Translations under genes and position numbers: made by a program
The notes under the pieces: model-generated
What the model saw: the letters and a program-made list of their open reading frames with translations, nothing else
Databases searched by the model: none
What the model was told of the DNA's origin: nothing
From: an uncultured Bacteroidales bacterium
Lineage (GTDB): Bacteria; Bacteroidota; Bacteroidia; Bacteroidales; P3
Assembly (NCBI GenBank): GCA_946406015.1
Contig: CAMJJD010000001.1
Coordinates: 62,001-126,000 of the forward strand
Length of the DNA: 64,000 bases
Reading direction: 5' to 3'
Shown here: positions 23,965-32,976 of the stretch, piece after piece
Layout of the letters: each line of letters starts with the position of its first letter
How positions within the stretch are numbered: the first letter of the stretch is position 1

Positions 23965-25251
23965 ATGCGGCGAATTGTTGTCATATTACTGATGTTCCTC
24001 CCTGCTGTGCTTTGGGCACAGGAGGGAATGCTGGTGCTGAAAGGGCGCGTGACTGCGGGTGTACGCGGTGTTCCCTACGCCACAGTGCAGCTCCTCGGAA
24101 CCTCGATAGGTGTATCGTGCAACGATGACGGCGAATTCACGCTGAAGCTGCCTGCCGGCCACGAAGGAGACACTGTACTTGTGCGTTCGGTAGGCTATGA
24201 GAGTGTACGTCTGCCGGTGTCTTTTCTTCAAAAGCACAATCATATCAGGCTCAAAGTGCAGGAGATTCAACTGCAGGAGGTGCAGGTGAAAAGTTACCGT
24301 GAGGGCAACCATCTGCTCAAGGCAGCCATCAAAAAGATACCCGACAACTATCACCGTCGGATGTCCCGAAACACCTTCTTCTACCGCGACTGGCGTGCCG
24401 TCGACGACGAGCTCTACATCTTCGATGAGGCCGTCCTCGACGTCATGCGTCGCGGCTATTGCCTCAACGACAACAAGCGCTTCTACCGTTTTGACCCCAA
24501 CGCCCGTGAGATGGCTACCAACTACAAGTCTATTCTGCGTCATCGCTTGCTGGTCTATGACCGTCGGTTGCTGGAGCAAAAGGTGAAGGACAAGGACGGA
24601 GTTGAAGAGATGCTTGAGTTCTCTGAGAACGAGCTTTTCTTCGACCTGCTGGAGGCACCCAAGGCCAACTTCGCCTTGGCTTTCCGACTGCACTTTTTCG
24701 AGCCGGTGCAGGAATTTATCGACAATGGAGTTATTTACTACCTAGTGCGCTCTCGTGGCATTGGACGCTACAGGTCGGCCACGGTAGTCTACGACTATGT
24801 TATCCGCAAAAGCGATCTGGCCATTGTCCGCATCTCTTCCTCCTTGCAACCTCTCAGCATGACGGCGCCACAGGAAAGTTGGGTTGGCGTACGCTACAAC
24901 AAGCTTACCATCGAGGCCGACAGTTCGTCGTGGATATACGACGTGCGTGACGGGAAATACACCCTGACGCATTACTACAACACCCACCGATACCACCTCG
25001 CTTCGCGCTTTGTCAGCGTGCCAGACCAGCGCTGGCAGCGATGCATCGAATGGACGATGACCGACTTCTCTCCTGCTAATGACGAACAGCTCCCTTCCGA
25101 CACTCTTGCCGGCGGCTCGCAGTCCCTCGTGAGGGCCTTCGGCAAGAGCGACTATGACCAAGACTACTGGGGCCACTACAACACCGTGGCAATCGACACG
25201 CTGCCCCTGCGCCTGCTTCAAGAAAAACTCATACGCCATGAAAAGAAATAG
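23965..25251 (+). CDS. Secreted protein with CarboxypepD_reg-like domain
   Basis: 428 aa with signal peptide 1-18 (ends LWAQ). Residues about 22-105 form a carboxypeptidase-regulatory-like beta-sandwich (LKGRVTAGVRGVPYATV, then DDGEFTLKLPAG), common at the front of Bacteroidetes envelope proteins. The remaining 320 residues (YREGNHLLKAAIKKIPDNY, FFYRDW) match the general pattern of DUF5686-like or related surface proteins, but no plug or barrel is evident. First gene of a four-gene operon; its 3' end overlaps the next start by 14 bp. Confidence 0.75.
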   Translation: MRRIVVILLMFLPAVLWAQEGMLVLKGRVTAGVRGVPYATVQLLGTSIGVSCNDDGEFTLKLPAGHEGDTVLVRSVGYESVRLPVSFLQKHNHIRLKVQEIQLQEVQVKSYREGNHLLKAAIKKIPDNYHRRMSRNTFFYRDWRAVDDELYIFDEAVLDVMRRGYCLNDNKRFYRFDPNAREMATNYKSILRHRLLVYDRRLLEQKVKDKDGVEEMLEFSENELFFDLLEAPKANFALAFRLHFFEPVQEFIDNGVIYYLVRSRGIGRYRSATVVYDYVIRKSDLAIVRISSSLQPLSMTAPQESWVGVRYNKLTIEADSSSWIYDVRDGKYTLTHYYNTHRYHLASRFVSVPDQRWQRCIEWTMTDFSPANDEQLPSDTLAGGSQSLVRAFGKSDYDQDYWGHYNTVAIDTLPLRLLQEKLIRHEKK

Positions 25252-25936
25252 CCTTCTTCTTAGCCTGATGCTCCTCCTTTGCATTGCCCCCCTCCGTGCA
25301 CAGGAGTCTTCCGCGACCGACAGCGTGATTGTGATGGGTGCGGTGGTTGACCATCTGACCAACGAGCCGCAGCCTTACAGCCTGTTGTATTTCATTCAAG
25401 GGGCTGACACCGCAGCCACAGCGTGTTGCGACGAGGAGGGTTACTTTGCCACCGAACCCCTTCCGGCAGGCGCCTATACACTCAGCGTGGCTCTCCGCGG
25501 GCAGCAGGTCTATCGGTCCGACTTGGTGTTGAACGACAATGCCGCCCTCCATGTCGCCATCATCACCGACAGCATCATTTTCCGTAATCTACAGTCGGTC
25601 GAGGTGACAGCGTTGAAACATCTTTTAGGACCATTGCAGATTGTCTCAAAAAAAGATACACGTTTATGGGATTTCTGTTATCGCGGCACTCCGTGGGAAC
25701 TTGAACGTGATGGCAATGCTGCGGTGGCCACCCCGACTACGTTACATCCGTTATACGGCGATAATCCCTGTTCTGAAGGAGAGATGGGATGCTGCAGACC
25801 AAACAAATACTACAGCCAAAGTTTCGGACTCGAAGTCAGTTCGCTCAACAGCGCCATGAAGAATGAGCTGCTCCGCGAAGGTCGTATCCGCGACGTCTTG
25901 TATCCCGCGCCGGCCGACACTACCAAGACAGATTAG
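25238..25936 (+). CDS. Secreted CarboxypepD/SpaA-like paralogue A
   Basis: 232 aa with signal peptide (MKRNSLLLSL to RAQ). Residues about 28-115 form one beta-sandwich: VIVMGAVVDHLTNEPQP, CDEEGYFATEPLPAG, DLVLNDNAAL. Then comes a variable region and a conserved C-terminal NSAMKNELLREGRI. It is one of four paralogues in the window (others at 37623, 38323 and 38963). The start overlaps the previous stop in ATGAAAAGAAATAG, the same junction as in the other cluster. A beta-lactamase-like or enzyme function is not indicated; a structural envelope role is guessed. Confidence 0.8.
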   Translation: MKRNSLLLSLMLLLCIAPLRAQESSATDSVIVMGAVVDHLTNEPQPYSLLYFIQGADTAATACCDEEGYFATEPLPAGAYTLSVALRGQQVYRSDLVLNDNAALHVAIITDSIIFRNLQSVEVTALKHLLGPLQIVSKKDTRLWDFCYRGTPWELERDGNAAVATPTTLHPLYGDNPCSEGEMGCCRPNKYYSQSFGLEVSSLNSAMKNELLREGRIRDVLYPAPADTTKTD

Positions 25937-25939
25937 CCG

Positions 25940-26410
25940 ATGAACCATAGCCAGCAGGCATACACCGAGTTGCTACGTCGCCACCGCCGGTTGGTGTGGA
26001 CCCTATGTTGGGCGCATTCTCATGGTGACTATGAGCGTTGCCGTGACCTGGTACAGGAGGTTTCCCTCTCGCTGTGGGAGCATTATGGGCGCCTGCGGCC
26101 CCAAACGACCGCACTGCAGGAACGCGCCTGGGTACTATGGCACACCCGTACCGTCCTCAACCATCTGCACCGTCGCCCCTCCCCCACCCTCGTGTCCCTG
26201 CCTGCCGAACTGCCATTTGTCGAGGACAACATCGGCGAGAGCGTCGACGACCTTCTTGCACGCCTCTCCCCTGATGACCGGCGTCTCGTGCAGATGCGCC
26301 TTGACGGCTACGAGGCCGAGGAGATAGCCAAAACCCTTGGCATCAAGCGCAACGCCGTATACCAGCGACTGCATCGCATCATCGAACGATTAAGGAAAGT
26401 GAAATCATGA
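25940..26410 (+). CDS. ECF-type RNA polymerase sigma factor
   Basis: 156-aa sigma-70 family protein with only regions 2 and 4. Region 2 at about 5-70 has ERCRDLVQEVSLSLWEH (the RDLVQEV core-binding signature). Region 4 at about 105-155 has LSPDDRRLVQMRLDGYEAEEIAKTLGI followed by the recognition helix KRNAVYQRLHR. Starts 3 bp after paralogue A and overlaps the next gene by ATGA. The unusual promoter shared by this operon and the one at 37.6 kb is the obvious candidate target. Confidence 0.92.
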   Translation: MNHSQQAYTELLRRHRRLVWTLCWAHSHGDYERCRDLVQEVSLSLWEHYGRLRPQTTALQERAWVLWHTRTVLNHLHRRPSPTLVSLPAELPFVEDNIGESVDDLLARLSPDDRRLVQMRLDGYEAEEIAKTLGIKRNAVYQRLHRIIERLRKVKS

Positions 26411-27450
26411 AAGACAACGATATAGACAACCTGATAGAACGCCTGCAGGGTTTCGACGGCGACAAGCTGCAGCGCGACATGACCGACGGACTCGACCAGT
26501 GGTGCCGCACCCGCAACGCCCGCACCCGCACTCTGCGCCGTGTGGCCTTTGTCCTGCTGTTTCTCCTCACCTCCACAGCTATCGCCATGTCGGCACTGCC
26601 CCTGCTCCGCCATTTGCACACCACGCCCGACCGCTCCGATGCCGCACCTACCGCACCCGCTCCACAGCCCGACGCTGCACTTGAACCTATCCCATTCGAC
26701 AGTGCCATCGTTCGCACTCCCACTCCTAAACCGGTCGACTACTACTATACCGGCGTCGCTGAAGATGGTTACTCTGTCTCATACGGCCATGATACCCGCA
26801 CCCTCACCTACACCCGCTATTCGGGCAATCACCTCATCCACACCGTCGTGCACAATTCGCCCGACATATTCCTCTCTGACAGCGCAGCCGTCGACAGCGT
26901 CGCTTTGCCGCAGGACAACGACTCTATGGCCGTCCTCGCCAGCCGCAGCCTTGTACCTTGCGACTTCCAGACCGTCAGTCCGCAAGGCGACGCGCTCTAC
27001 TACTCCATCATCGATAGCGCCAACCGTCACGTCAGTGTGCGCGGCGACGTAGCAGAGTGGATGGGGCAGCCCATCCGCTACAATTCCCTCGTCATGCTGC
27101 CCTCCTCCGTGGCGCACGACAGCGTCATCTACACCGTCACTGCCGTCGCAGACAGCGCCTTCATGGGCCACGACGAGATAGAAACGCTTGTCATCCCCGC
27201 CACAGTCACCTCTATCGGCGACAATGCTTTCGCAGGGTGTCTCTCCCTCGGCTTCCTCCAGGTGCTGGCCCTGCAGCCACCCGTGGCCGCCCCGACTTCG
27301 TTCGATCATGTCGCTGCCGGACTCCGCCTTGTCGTGCCCTGCGGCACCGCTGCCGACTATGCCAATGACGTCGAATGGCTCTACTTCCGCCACATTGAGG
27401 ATGGTTGCGCCTCCGACGCCCCTGTCATCAGGGTCATCAGGCGACACTGA
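26407..27450 (+). CDS. Membrane anti-sigma-like protein with BspA-type LRR ectodomain
   Basis: 347 aa. A 45-residue charged cytosolic tail (MKDNDIDNLIERLQGF) is followed by one transmembrane helix (about 46-68) and an extracytoplasmic part. The latter has a Thr/Pro stretch, then a beta region, and at about 235-335 a BspA-like LRR_5 repeat (AFMGHDEIETLVIPATVTSIGDNAFAGC). Position and ATGA overlap with the ECF gene mark it as the probable anti-sigma partner, though no ZAS motif or FecR domain is visible. The ectodomain may sense an external ligand. Ends at a weak terminator. Confidence 0.7.
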   Translation: MKDNDIDNLIERLQGFDGDKLQRDMTDGLDQWCRTRNARTRTLRRVAFVLLFLLTSTAIAMSALPLLRHLHTTPDRSDAAPTAPAPQPDAALEPIPFDSAIVRTPTPKPVDYYYTGVAEDGYSVSYGHDTRTLTYTRYSGNHLIHTVVHNSPDIFLSDSAAVDSVALPQDNDSMAVLASRSLVPCDFQTVSPQGDALYYSIIDSANRHVSVRGDVAEWMGQPIRYNSLVMLPSSVAHDSVIYTVTAVADSAFMGHDEIETLVIPATVTSIGDNAFAGCLSLGFLQVLALQPPVAAPTSFDHVAAGLRLVVPCGTAADYANDVEWLYFRHIEDGCASDAPVIRVIRRH

Positions 27451-27457
27451 CCCCTCT

Positions 27458-27484
27458 AACACTCCGTCCCTTTAGTGTTTTTCT
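27458..27484 (+). terminator. Weak terminator of the sigma operon
   Basis: 6-bp stem AACACT/AGTGTT (27458-27463 with 27474-27479), loop 10 nt, followed by TTTT. Confidence 0.5.
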
Positions 27485-27622
27485 GTAAATATAATATTTA
27501 CTTTTTCTCTGGAATTAGCCAGAAAGGGTAAATTATTTTTCGGATGGCAAAGTGTAAGGGGTTGATTATTAAACGGTAGGTTTTTTTTTCAAGAGTGTGT
27601 GGGTAATTCGAGTTTTTTACCG

Positions 27623-27630
27623 TATATTTG
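27623..27630 (+). promoter_or_regulatory. Promoter -7 element of the SDR gene
   Basis: TATATTTG, an exact TAnnTTTG match, 20 bp upstream of ATG 27651. Confidence 0.6.
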
Positions 27631-27650
27631 CAAAAATTTTTGTGCATATT

Positions 27651-28454
27651 ATGGAACAAAAGATAATCATCATCACCGGTGCGTCGTCGGGATTTGGCAA
27701 GGCCACAGCCGCGATGTTGGCCGCGAAGGGACATGTGGTCTACGGCCTCTGCCGTCGTGAAATGGAAGATGGTGCGGTGCTATACCGCCGCTGCGACGTG
27801 CGCAACCGTGAGGAGGTGGGTGCCGTGGTGGCCCGGATAGTGGAGGAGCGCGGGCGCGTGGATGTGCTCGTCAACAACGCGGGCATGGGCATCGGTGGCG
27901 CTCTCGAGTTGGCTACCGCCGAGGAGATTGACCTGCAGATGGGTACCAATTTCATGGGCTGTGTGAACTTGAGCCAAGCGGTGCTACCCTACATGCGCAA
28001 GGCGCGGTGTGGCAAGATTATCAACCTTAGTTCGGTAGGCGGTCTGATGGGACTGCCCTACCAAGGCTTCTACTCGGCTTCGAAGTTCGCCATCGAAGGT
28101 TTCACCGAGGCACTGGCTGCTGAGGTGAGGGGTTTCGGCATCAGGGTGTGCATGGTGGAGCCAGGTGACTTTGCCACAGGCTTCACAGGCAGCCGTAAGA
28201 ATAGCCAGGCAACCCTCGACGACCCTGACTACGGCCCCATCTTCAAGCGCAGCCTCGCCCTCATTGAGAAAGAGGAAAACGGTGGTTTGCAGCCCGAGGT
28301 GCTGGCGCGCCGCATCGTGAAGTTGGTGGAGATGAAAAAGCCGCCCCTGCGCAACGTGGTGGCCAACTTGGAACAGTGGCTCTCGACGGTCATAAAGCAT
28401 GTGGTGAGCGGCAACCAGATGGTGAGCATACTGAAGGACTATTATAAGTGCTAG
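27651..28454 (+). CDS. Short-chain dehydrogenase/reductase
   Basis: 267-aa NAD(P)-dependent oxidoreductase. Rossmann motif TGASSGFGKA (about 8-17), NNAGMGIGG, and catalytic S and Y-x-x-x-K in NLSSVGG ... FYSASKFAIEG. The C-terminal half has a lipophilic substrate region typical of the classical SDR subgroup acting on sterols or fatty acyl groups, but the substrate cannot be named. ATG 27651 follows a -7 element at 27623-27630; upstream in-frame codons lie before the transcription start. Overlaps the following gene by 7 bp. Confidence 0.85.
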   Translation: MEQKIIIITGASSGFGKATAAMLAAKGHVVYGLCRREMEDGAVLYRRCDVRNREEVGAVVARIVEERGRVDVLVNNAGMGIGGALELATAEEIDLQMGTNFMGCVNLSQAVLPYMRKARCGKIINLSSVGGLMGLPYQGFYSASKFAIEGFTEALAAEVRGFGIRVCMVEPGDFATGFTGSRKNSQATLDDPDYGPIFKRSLALIEKEENGGLQPEVLARRIVKLVEMKKPPLRNVVANLEQWLSTVIKHVVSGNQMVSILKDYYKC

Positions 28455-31400
28455 AAGGCAACGACATACGGCGGGCGTTGGACGCCTTTATCCACAAGTA
28501 CTATAAGAACCTTCTGGTACGAGGCGTGCTCTATGCTGTGGGCATCGTGGTGACGCTTTTCCTGGTGGCTGTGCTGCTGGAGCATTTTGGTTGGTTATCA
28601 CCGCTGGGCCGTGGAATTATCTTTTGGACGGGTTTGACGGCGGTAGCGGCCGTGGTGGGCTGGCTGGTGGTGCGTCCTCTGCTGAAGATGGCCGGTCATG
28701 GCAAGCGTATCAGCCATGCCGATGCAGCCCGCATCATCGGGCACCATTTCCCCGAAGTCAGCGACAAGCTGCTCAACCTGCTGCAGCTGATGGATGGTGA
28801 AAATTATTTTGACACAGACCTGCTGCTCGCTGCGGTGGAGCAGAAGACGGCCGAGTTGCGTCCGGTGCCGATGCTGAAAGCCATCGACCTGCGTAAGAAT
28901 AGGCGTTATCTGCGTTATGCCTTGCCACCGCTGGTTGTCCTTGTTGCGTTGTTTCTTTTGGCACCTTCTGCGGTCACCGGGCCTACACGCCGTATCACCC
29001 ACTACAATACCGTCTACGAACGTCCCGCACCTTTTTCGTTCCGCATCCTCAACGAAAGCCTTATGGCGCAACAGGGCGACGACTATGAACTTCGCGTGAC
29101 TACCGTCGGTGAGGCTCAACCCGCCGAAGTGACACTCGACGTGGATGGGCACCGCTACCGTATGCGTGACGATAAAGGTGTTTTCTCTTACACTTTCAAT
29201 AAGCTCCAACGTTCGCAGAGTTTCCGTCTCACCGGCGGCGGAGTGACTTCGCCCGACTATACCCTTGAGGTGCTTCCCAACCCCGTTGTGCTATCGTTCC
29301 GCATGGTGCTCTCCTACCCTGCTTACACTGGTCGGCCGGTAGAGACTGTGGTAGGCCTCGGCGACGCTGCGGTGCCAGAGGGAACCACAGTGCGCTGGCT
29401 TTTCCAGACGCGTGACGCCGATTCGTTGCATTTTGAAGTGGAAAGTGGAAAGTGGAAGGAGGAATGTGTGGATGGCAACGGACGTGTGGAAGTGAGCCGC
29501 AGGGTGATGGAAGATATGGATTATTCGTTCTATGTCAACACGGTTCTCCGTTCACCTCTCTCCATTCTCCGTTCGTCCGACACACTGCGCTACACCATTT
29601 CTGCCATCGCCGACGCAGTGCCGATGATAGCGGTCGAGGAGGTGGCGGATTCGCTACATCCCGACCGGCGTTTGTTCCGTGGCCGCGTGAAAGACGATTA
29701 CGGCTTCAGCAGGCTTGTTTTTGTCCACCGGACGACCAACGCCAGGGACACGGCGAGAAATGCGCTCAGCGAGGCTGAAATTGCCCTTGCCGAGGGGCTG
29801 ACAGCACAAGAGTTCTTCTTCTCGTTCAACACAGCCGAACTCGTCATGGCTCCGGGCGACGAATTGAGCTATTGGTTCGAGGTGAGTGACAACGACGCTA
29901 TTCACGGCCCCAAGACGGCCCGCTCGCAGGTATTCGAAATCAAAGTGCCCACCGAGGAGGAGCTGGACCGGATGCTGGAGCAGACGTCGGACGACGTGCG
30001 CCAGAGCGCCGACGCACAGATGGGTGAATTGCAGCGCCTGCAGGAAGAGATAAACGAGATGATGAAGAAGCTGGTCGACAAGAAAGAACTGGACTGGCAG
30101 GATCGCAAGGACTTGGAACAGATTGCCGAGAAGCAGAAGCAGGTGAAGGAGATGATGCGGCAGATGCAGCAGCAGATACAAGAGAACAATAGGCTGGAGC
30201 AGCGCTACCGTGAGCAGAGTGAGCAGTTGATGGAGAAGCAGCGCGAGTTAGACCGCCTGATGAACGAGGTGATGGATGACAAGATGAAAGAGACCATGGC
30301 GGAGATTGAGCGCATGATGCAGGAGCTCGACAAGAAGAAAGTGCAGCAGCAGCTGGAGCAGCTGAAGATGGACAATGCAGACTTGGAGCGGCAGTTGGAC
30401 CAGAATATAGAACTGATGAAGCGTCTGGAGGTGGAGAAGAAGGTGGAACAGACGATACAGAAGATGGACCGTTTGGCCGAGGAGCAGCGCCGTCTTGGAG
30501 AAGAGACCGAGCAGGCCAAGGGTAAGGACAAGGAGGTACTGCAGCAGAAGCAGCAAGAGCTTTCTGACCGTTTCCAGCAGTTGAAGCAGGACATTAACCA
30601 GATTAAAGAGGACTATAAGGCGCTCGACCCGAGCACCGACTTCCGCGTGCCCACCGAGTTGGAGCAGCAGGTGGAACAGCACCAGCAAGGGGCGCAGCAG
30701 AGTCTGCAGAAGGGGAAGAGTAAGGATGCTTCGAAGATGCAGCAGGAGGCCGCCGACGACATGGAAAAGCTGAGCGAAGCCCTGGCCGAAGCCCAGCTTG
30801 ACGCTGAGCAGCAGGACCTGGCCGAGGATGCCGAGCAGGTGCGCCAGTTGCTGAAGAACCTCGTGCGTCTCTCTTTCAACCAGGAGGAACTCATCGACGA
30901 CCTGAAGGCCATCTATATCTCCGACCCCCGATACCAGACCGTGATTACACGTCAGAACCGTGTCAAGGACGACTTCCGCAATGTGGAGGACTCGTTGCGT
31001 GCTATGGCCCGCCGTCAGCTGCAGGTGGCGTCGGCCATCACCAAGGAACTCGGCGCTGCCGACGCCAATATTGGTCACTCGCTCAGCGGTTTGCTGGACA
31101 TGAACCAGAGCTTCTACGGGAGTTATAAGAACACACAAGCGGCCACGTCGATGCAGTACAGCATGACGTCGCTTAACAATCTGGCGCTTATCCTGGCCGA
31201 GAGCCTCGACCAGATGCAGAACCAGATGCGCCAGAACGCGCAGAAGAAGAAAAACGGACAGTGCAAGAACCCCGGTAAGAGCAACAGTCAGTGCAGTAAT
31301 CCCGGCAAGGGAAAGCCGTCGCCCAAGTCGATGCGTCAGATGCAGGAGGAGCTCAACCGGCAGATGGATGCCCTCCGCAAGCAGCTCGATAAGCAAGGCA

Positions 31401-31870
31401 CAAAGCCAGGCGGCCGTCACCAACTGGGGCAAGGGCAACAGATGAGCGAGGAGTTTGCCAAGATGGCAGCTCAGCAAGAGATGATACGCCGTATGATGCA
31501 TCAGTATGGCCAGGAGATGAAGTCGGCCAGTGGCGGTGATCCCAAGCTGGCACGCGAGATAGACCAGATGATGCGGCAGATGGAACAGACGGAGACGGAC
31601 CTGGTGAACCGCACCATCACCCGCCAGACCATCCAGCGCCAGCAGCAGATTCTCACTCGGCTCCTCGAGCACGAGCGCGCCGAGATGCAGCGCGAGAAGG
31701 AGCAACGACGCGAGAGCCATGAGGCGGGCGAGCTATACAGTCAGCCCTCTCCTGCCGAATTGGAACGCTATCAGCGCCAACTACAGCCTACGGCTGACCC
31801 ATTGCGCACCGTCCCTCCCACCTTGCATCCCTTCTATCGTCAGAAGGTCAGCGACTTTTTCTACCGGTGA
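28448..31870 (+). CDS. DUF4175-like membrane protein with long coiled coil
   Basis: 1140 aa. Two or three membrane helices lie near the N-terminus (about 24-75 and 155-175), followed by beta-rich periplasmic repeats (about 180-500). A very long Gln/Glu/Lys/Met coiled coil (about 505-850) follows, then a second mixed region with Gln-rich helices to the end. This architecture matches the DUF4175 family of Bacteroidetes and Proteobacteria; function unknown, possibly envelope tethering. The start is GTG at 28448, overlapping the SDR stop. Residues about 332-341 (VESGKWKEE) derive from the GGAAAGTGGAAAGTGG word repeat. Confidence 0.75.
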   Translation: MLEGNDIRRALDAFIHKYYKNLLVRGVLYAVGIVVTLFLVAVLLEHFGWLSPLGRGIIFWTGLTAVAAVVGWLVVRPLLKMAGHGKRISHADAARIIGHHFPEVSDKLLNLLQLMDGENYFDTDLLLAAVEQKTAELRPVPMLKAIDLRKNRRYLRYALPPLVVLVALFLLAPSAVTGPTRRITHYNTVYERPAPFSFRILNESLMAQQGDDYELRVTTVGEAQPAEVTLDVDGHRYRMRDDKGVFSYTFNKLQRSQSFRLTGGGVTSPDYTLEVLPNPVVLSFRMVLSYPAYTGRPVETVVGLGDAAVPEGTTVRWLFQTRDADSLHFEVESGKWKEECVDGNGRVEVSRRVMEDMDYSFYVNTVLRSPLSILRSSDTLRYTISAIADAVPMIAVEEVADSLHPDRRLFRGRVKDDYGFSRLVFVHRTTNARDTARNALSEAEIALAEGLTAQEFFFSFNTAELVMAPGDELSYWFEVSDNDAIHGPKTARSQVFEIKVPTEEELDRMLEQTSDDVRQSADAQMGELQRLQEEINEMMKKLVDKKELDWQDRKDLEQIAEKQKQVKEMMRQMQQQIQENNRLEQRYREQSEQLMEKQRELDRLMNEVMDDKMKETMAEIERMMQELDKKKVQQQLEQLKMDNADLERQLDQNIELMKRLEVEKKVEQTIQKMDRLAEEQRRLGEETEQAKGKDKEVLQQKQQELSDRFQQLKQDINQIKEDYKALDPSTDFRVPTELEQQVEQHQQGAQQSLQKGKSKDASKMQQEAADDMEKLSEALAEAQLDAEQQDLAEDAEQVRQLLKNLVRLSFNQEELIDDLKAIYISDPRYQTVITRQNRVKDDFRNVEDSLRAMARRQLQVASAITKELGAADANIGHSLSGLLDMNQSFYGSYKNTQAATSMQYSMTSLNNLALILAESLDQMQNQMRQNAQKKKNGQCKNPGKSNSQCSNPGKGKPSPKSMRQMQEELNRQMDALRKQLDKQGTKPGGRHQLGQGQQMSEEFAKMAAQQEMIRRMMHQYGQEMKSASGGDPKLAREIDQMMRQMEQTETDLVNRTITRQTIQRQQQILTRLLEHERAEMQREKEQRRESHEAGELYSQPSPAELERYQRQLQPTADPLRTVPPTLHPFYRQKVSDFFYR

Positions 31871-31876
31871 AAAAGA

Positions 31877-31909
31877 TTTGCGCGATTCGTTTTTTTTTAC
31901 GTATCTTTG
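31877..31909 (+). promoter_or_regulatory. Promoter of the HATPase gene
   Basis: TTTG at 31877-31880, spacer 21 bp, TATCTTTG at 31902-31909. Confidence 0.65.
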
Positions 31910-31932
31910 TAAATCGTTTCACCAATACCACT

Positions 31933-32388
31933 ATGACGGAACAGTTTGTCATACAGTCCGATATTGCCCTCCTCCCCTCTGTTGAGGAGCGTTTGTTTCA
32001 TTTTTGCCACCTTTGTCATGTGGGTAACTATTACTCTGCCGTCAGCGTGGCGACGTTGCAGGCGGTGGAGAATGCCATCGTCCATGGCAACGGCGCTGAC
32101 TCCGCCAAGTCGGTGGCGCTGACGATGGGCACCTGTAGAGGTGGCCTCTTCGTCGAGGTGGTCGACCAAGGGGCGGGCTTCGACTATGATGCCTTCGGCG
32201 ACCTGCCTGCCGAGGGACAGGTGGCGGGTGAAGGTATCTTCGTCATGAGGCAGCTTGCTGACAAACTGACCTTCGCCGACGGTGGTCGCAAGGTGCGGCT
32301 CGAATTTGCTGTCGCCGGTATCGACCCGGCTGACGCCATGGAGCGTGTCGCCATACTCCGTAACCATTGGGCTACGGTTGCGGCATGA
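31933..32388 (+). CDS. RsbW-like HATPase (anti-sigma/serine kinase type)
   Basis: 151-aa single HATPase_c_2 domain. The N box is LQAVENAIVHGN, with the magnesium-binding asparagine. The G1 box is VVDQGAGFD, and the G2-like loop is GEGIFVMRQLAD. Such proteins phosphorylate an anti-sigma-factor antagonist (STAS domain) or bind a sigma factor. No STAS or PP2C partner gene is adjacent, and the ECF pair is 5.5 kb upstream with an unrelated type of control. ATG 31933 follows the promoter at 31877-31909. Confidence 0.85.
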   Translation: MTEQFVIQSDIALLPSVEERLFHFCHLCHVGNYYSAVSVATLQAVENAIVHGNGADSAKSVALTMGTCRGGLFVEVVDQGAGFDYDAFGDLPAEGQVAGEGIFVMRQLADKLTFADGGRKVRLEFAVAGIDPADAMERVAILRNHWATVAA

Positions 32389-32520
32389 ACGCTAACCCTT
32401 TTTCCGTTGCTTTAGAAGCACCGCTCCCCTACCCTGCTTCGTCTGAGGCCGCTATTTTGAGGAATAATCCTCTTTTAGTAGATAATAAAGTATTGTAATT
32501 CAGTAATATAATATACTTAT

Positions 32521-32964
32521 ATGGCCATTCGGTTTTCATCCCAATCTGGAAATTTCGAGCTCGCCGAGTCACAAAAGGTGCGTCAGTGGGTTGCCGAAGT
32601 GATTCGGCGCCGTGGGATGGCTGTCGGCAACATCAATTATCTCTTCTGTGACGACGAGTATCTCCTTGAGGTCAACCAGCAGTATCTTCAGCATGATACC
32701 TACACTGATATTATCACCTTCGATTATGTTGCCGGCACCCTTGTGTCGGGGGACATTGTGATCAGTGTTGATAGGGTGGGGGAGAATGCCGGTAAGTTTG
32801 GTGTGCCATTCGAGCAGGAGTTGCACCGTGTCGTCATACATGGTGTGCTCCATCTCCTCGGTCAAGGGGATAAGAGTGAGTCTGAGGCAGCCGAGATGCG
32901 ACGTCTTGAAGAGGCCGCCCTCGGATTGTGGGAACAGTTGTTTCACGAGCAACAATTGAGCTAA
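32521..32964 (+). CDS. ybeY: Endoribonuclease YbeY
   Basis: Metal-dependent RNase needed for 16S rRNA 3' maturation and ribosome quality control. The 147-aa protein ends with HGVLHLLGQGDK, where the first two His are zinc ligands. The third His of the usual HGxLHLxGYDH is replaced: GQGDK stands at GYDH, a variant also seen in Bacteroidetes YbeY. DIITFDY at about 61-67 is the other conserved block. Followed by mnmG after 12 bp. A parS-like 16-mer (32939-32954) covers its last codons. Confidence 0.9.
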   Translation: MAIRFSSQSGNFELAESQKVRQWVAEVIRRRGMAVGNINYLFCDDEYLLEVNQQYLQHDTYTDIITFDYVAGTLVSGDIVISVDRVGENAGKFGVPFEQELHRVVIHGVLHLLGQGDKSESEAAEMRRLEEAALGLWEQLFHEQQLS

Positions 32965-32976
32965 GCATCATAATTT

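Noticed and set aside
27001..27480. Riboswitch or ribosomal RNA elements anywhere in the window
   Set aside because: No recognised riboswitch core (TPP, cobalamin, SAM, FMN) and no rRNA segments were seen on either strand.
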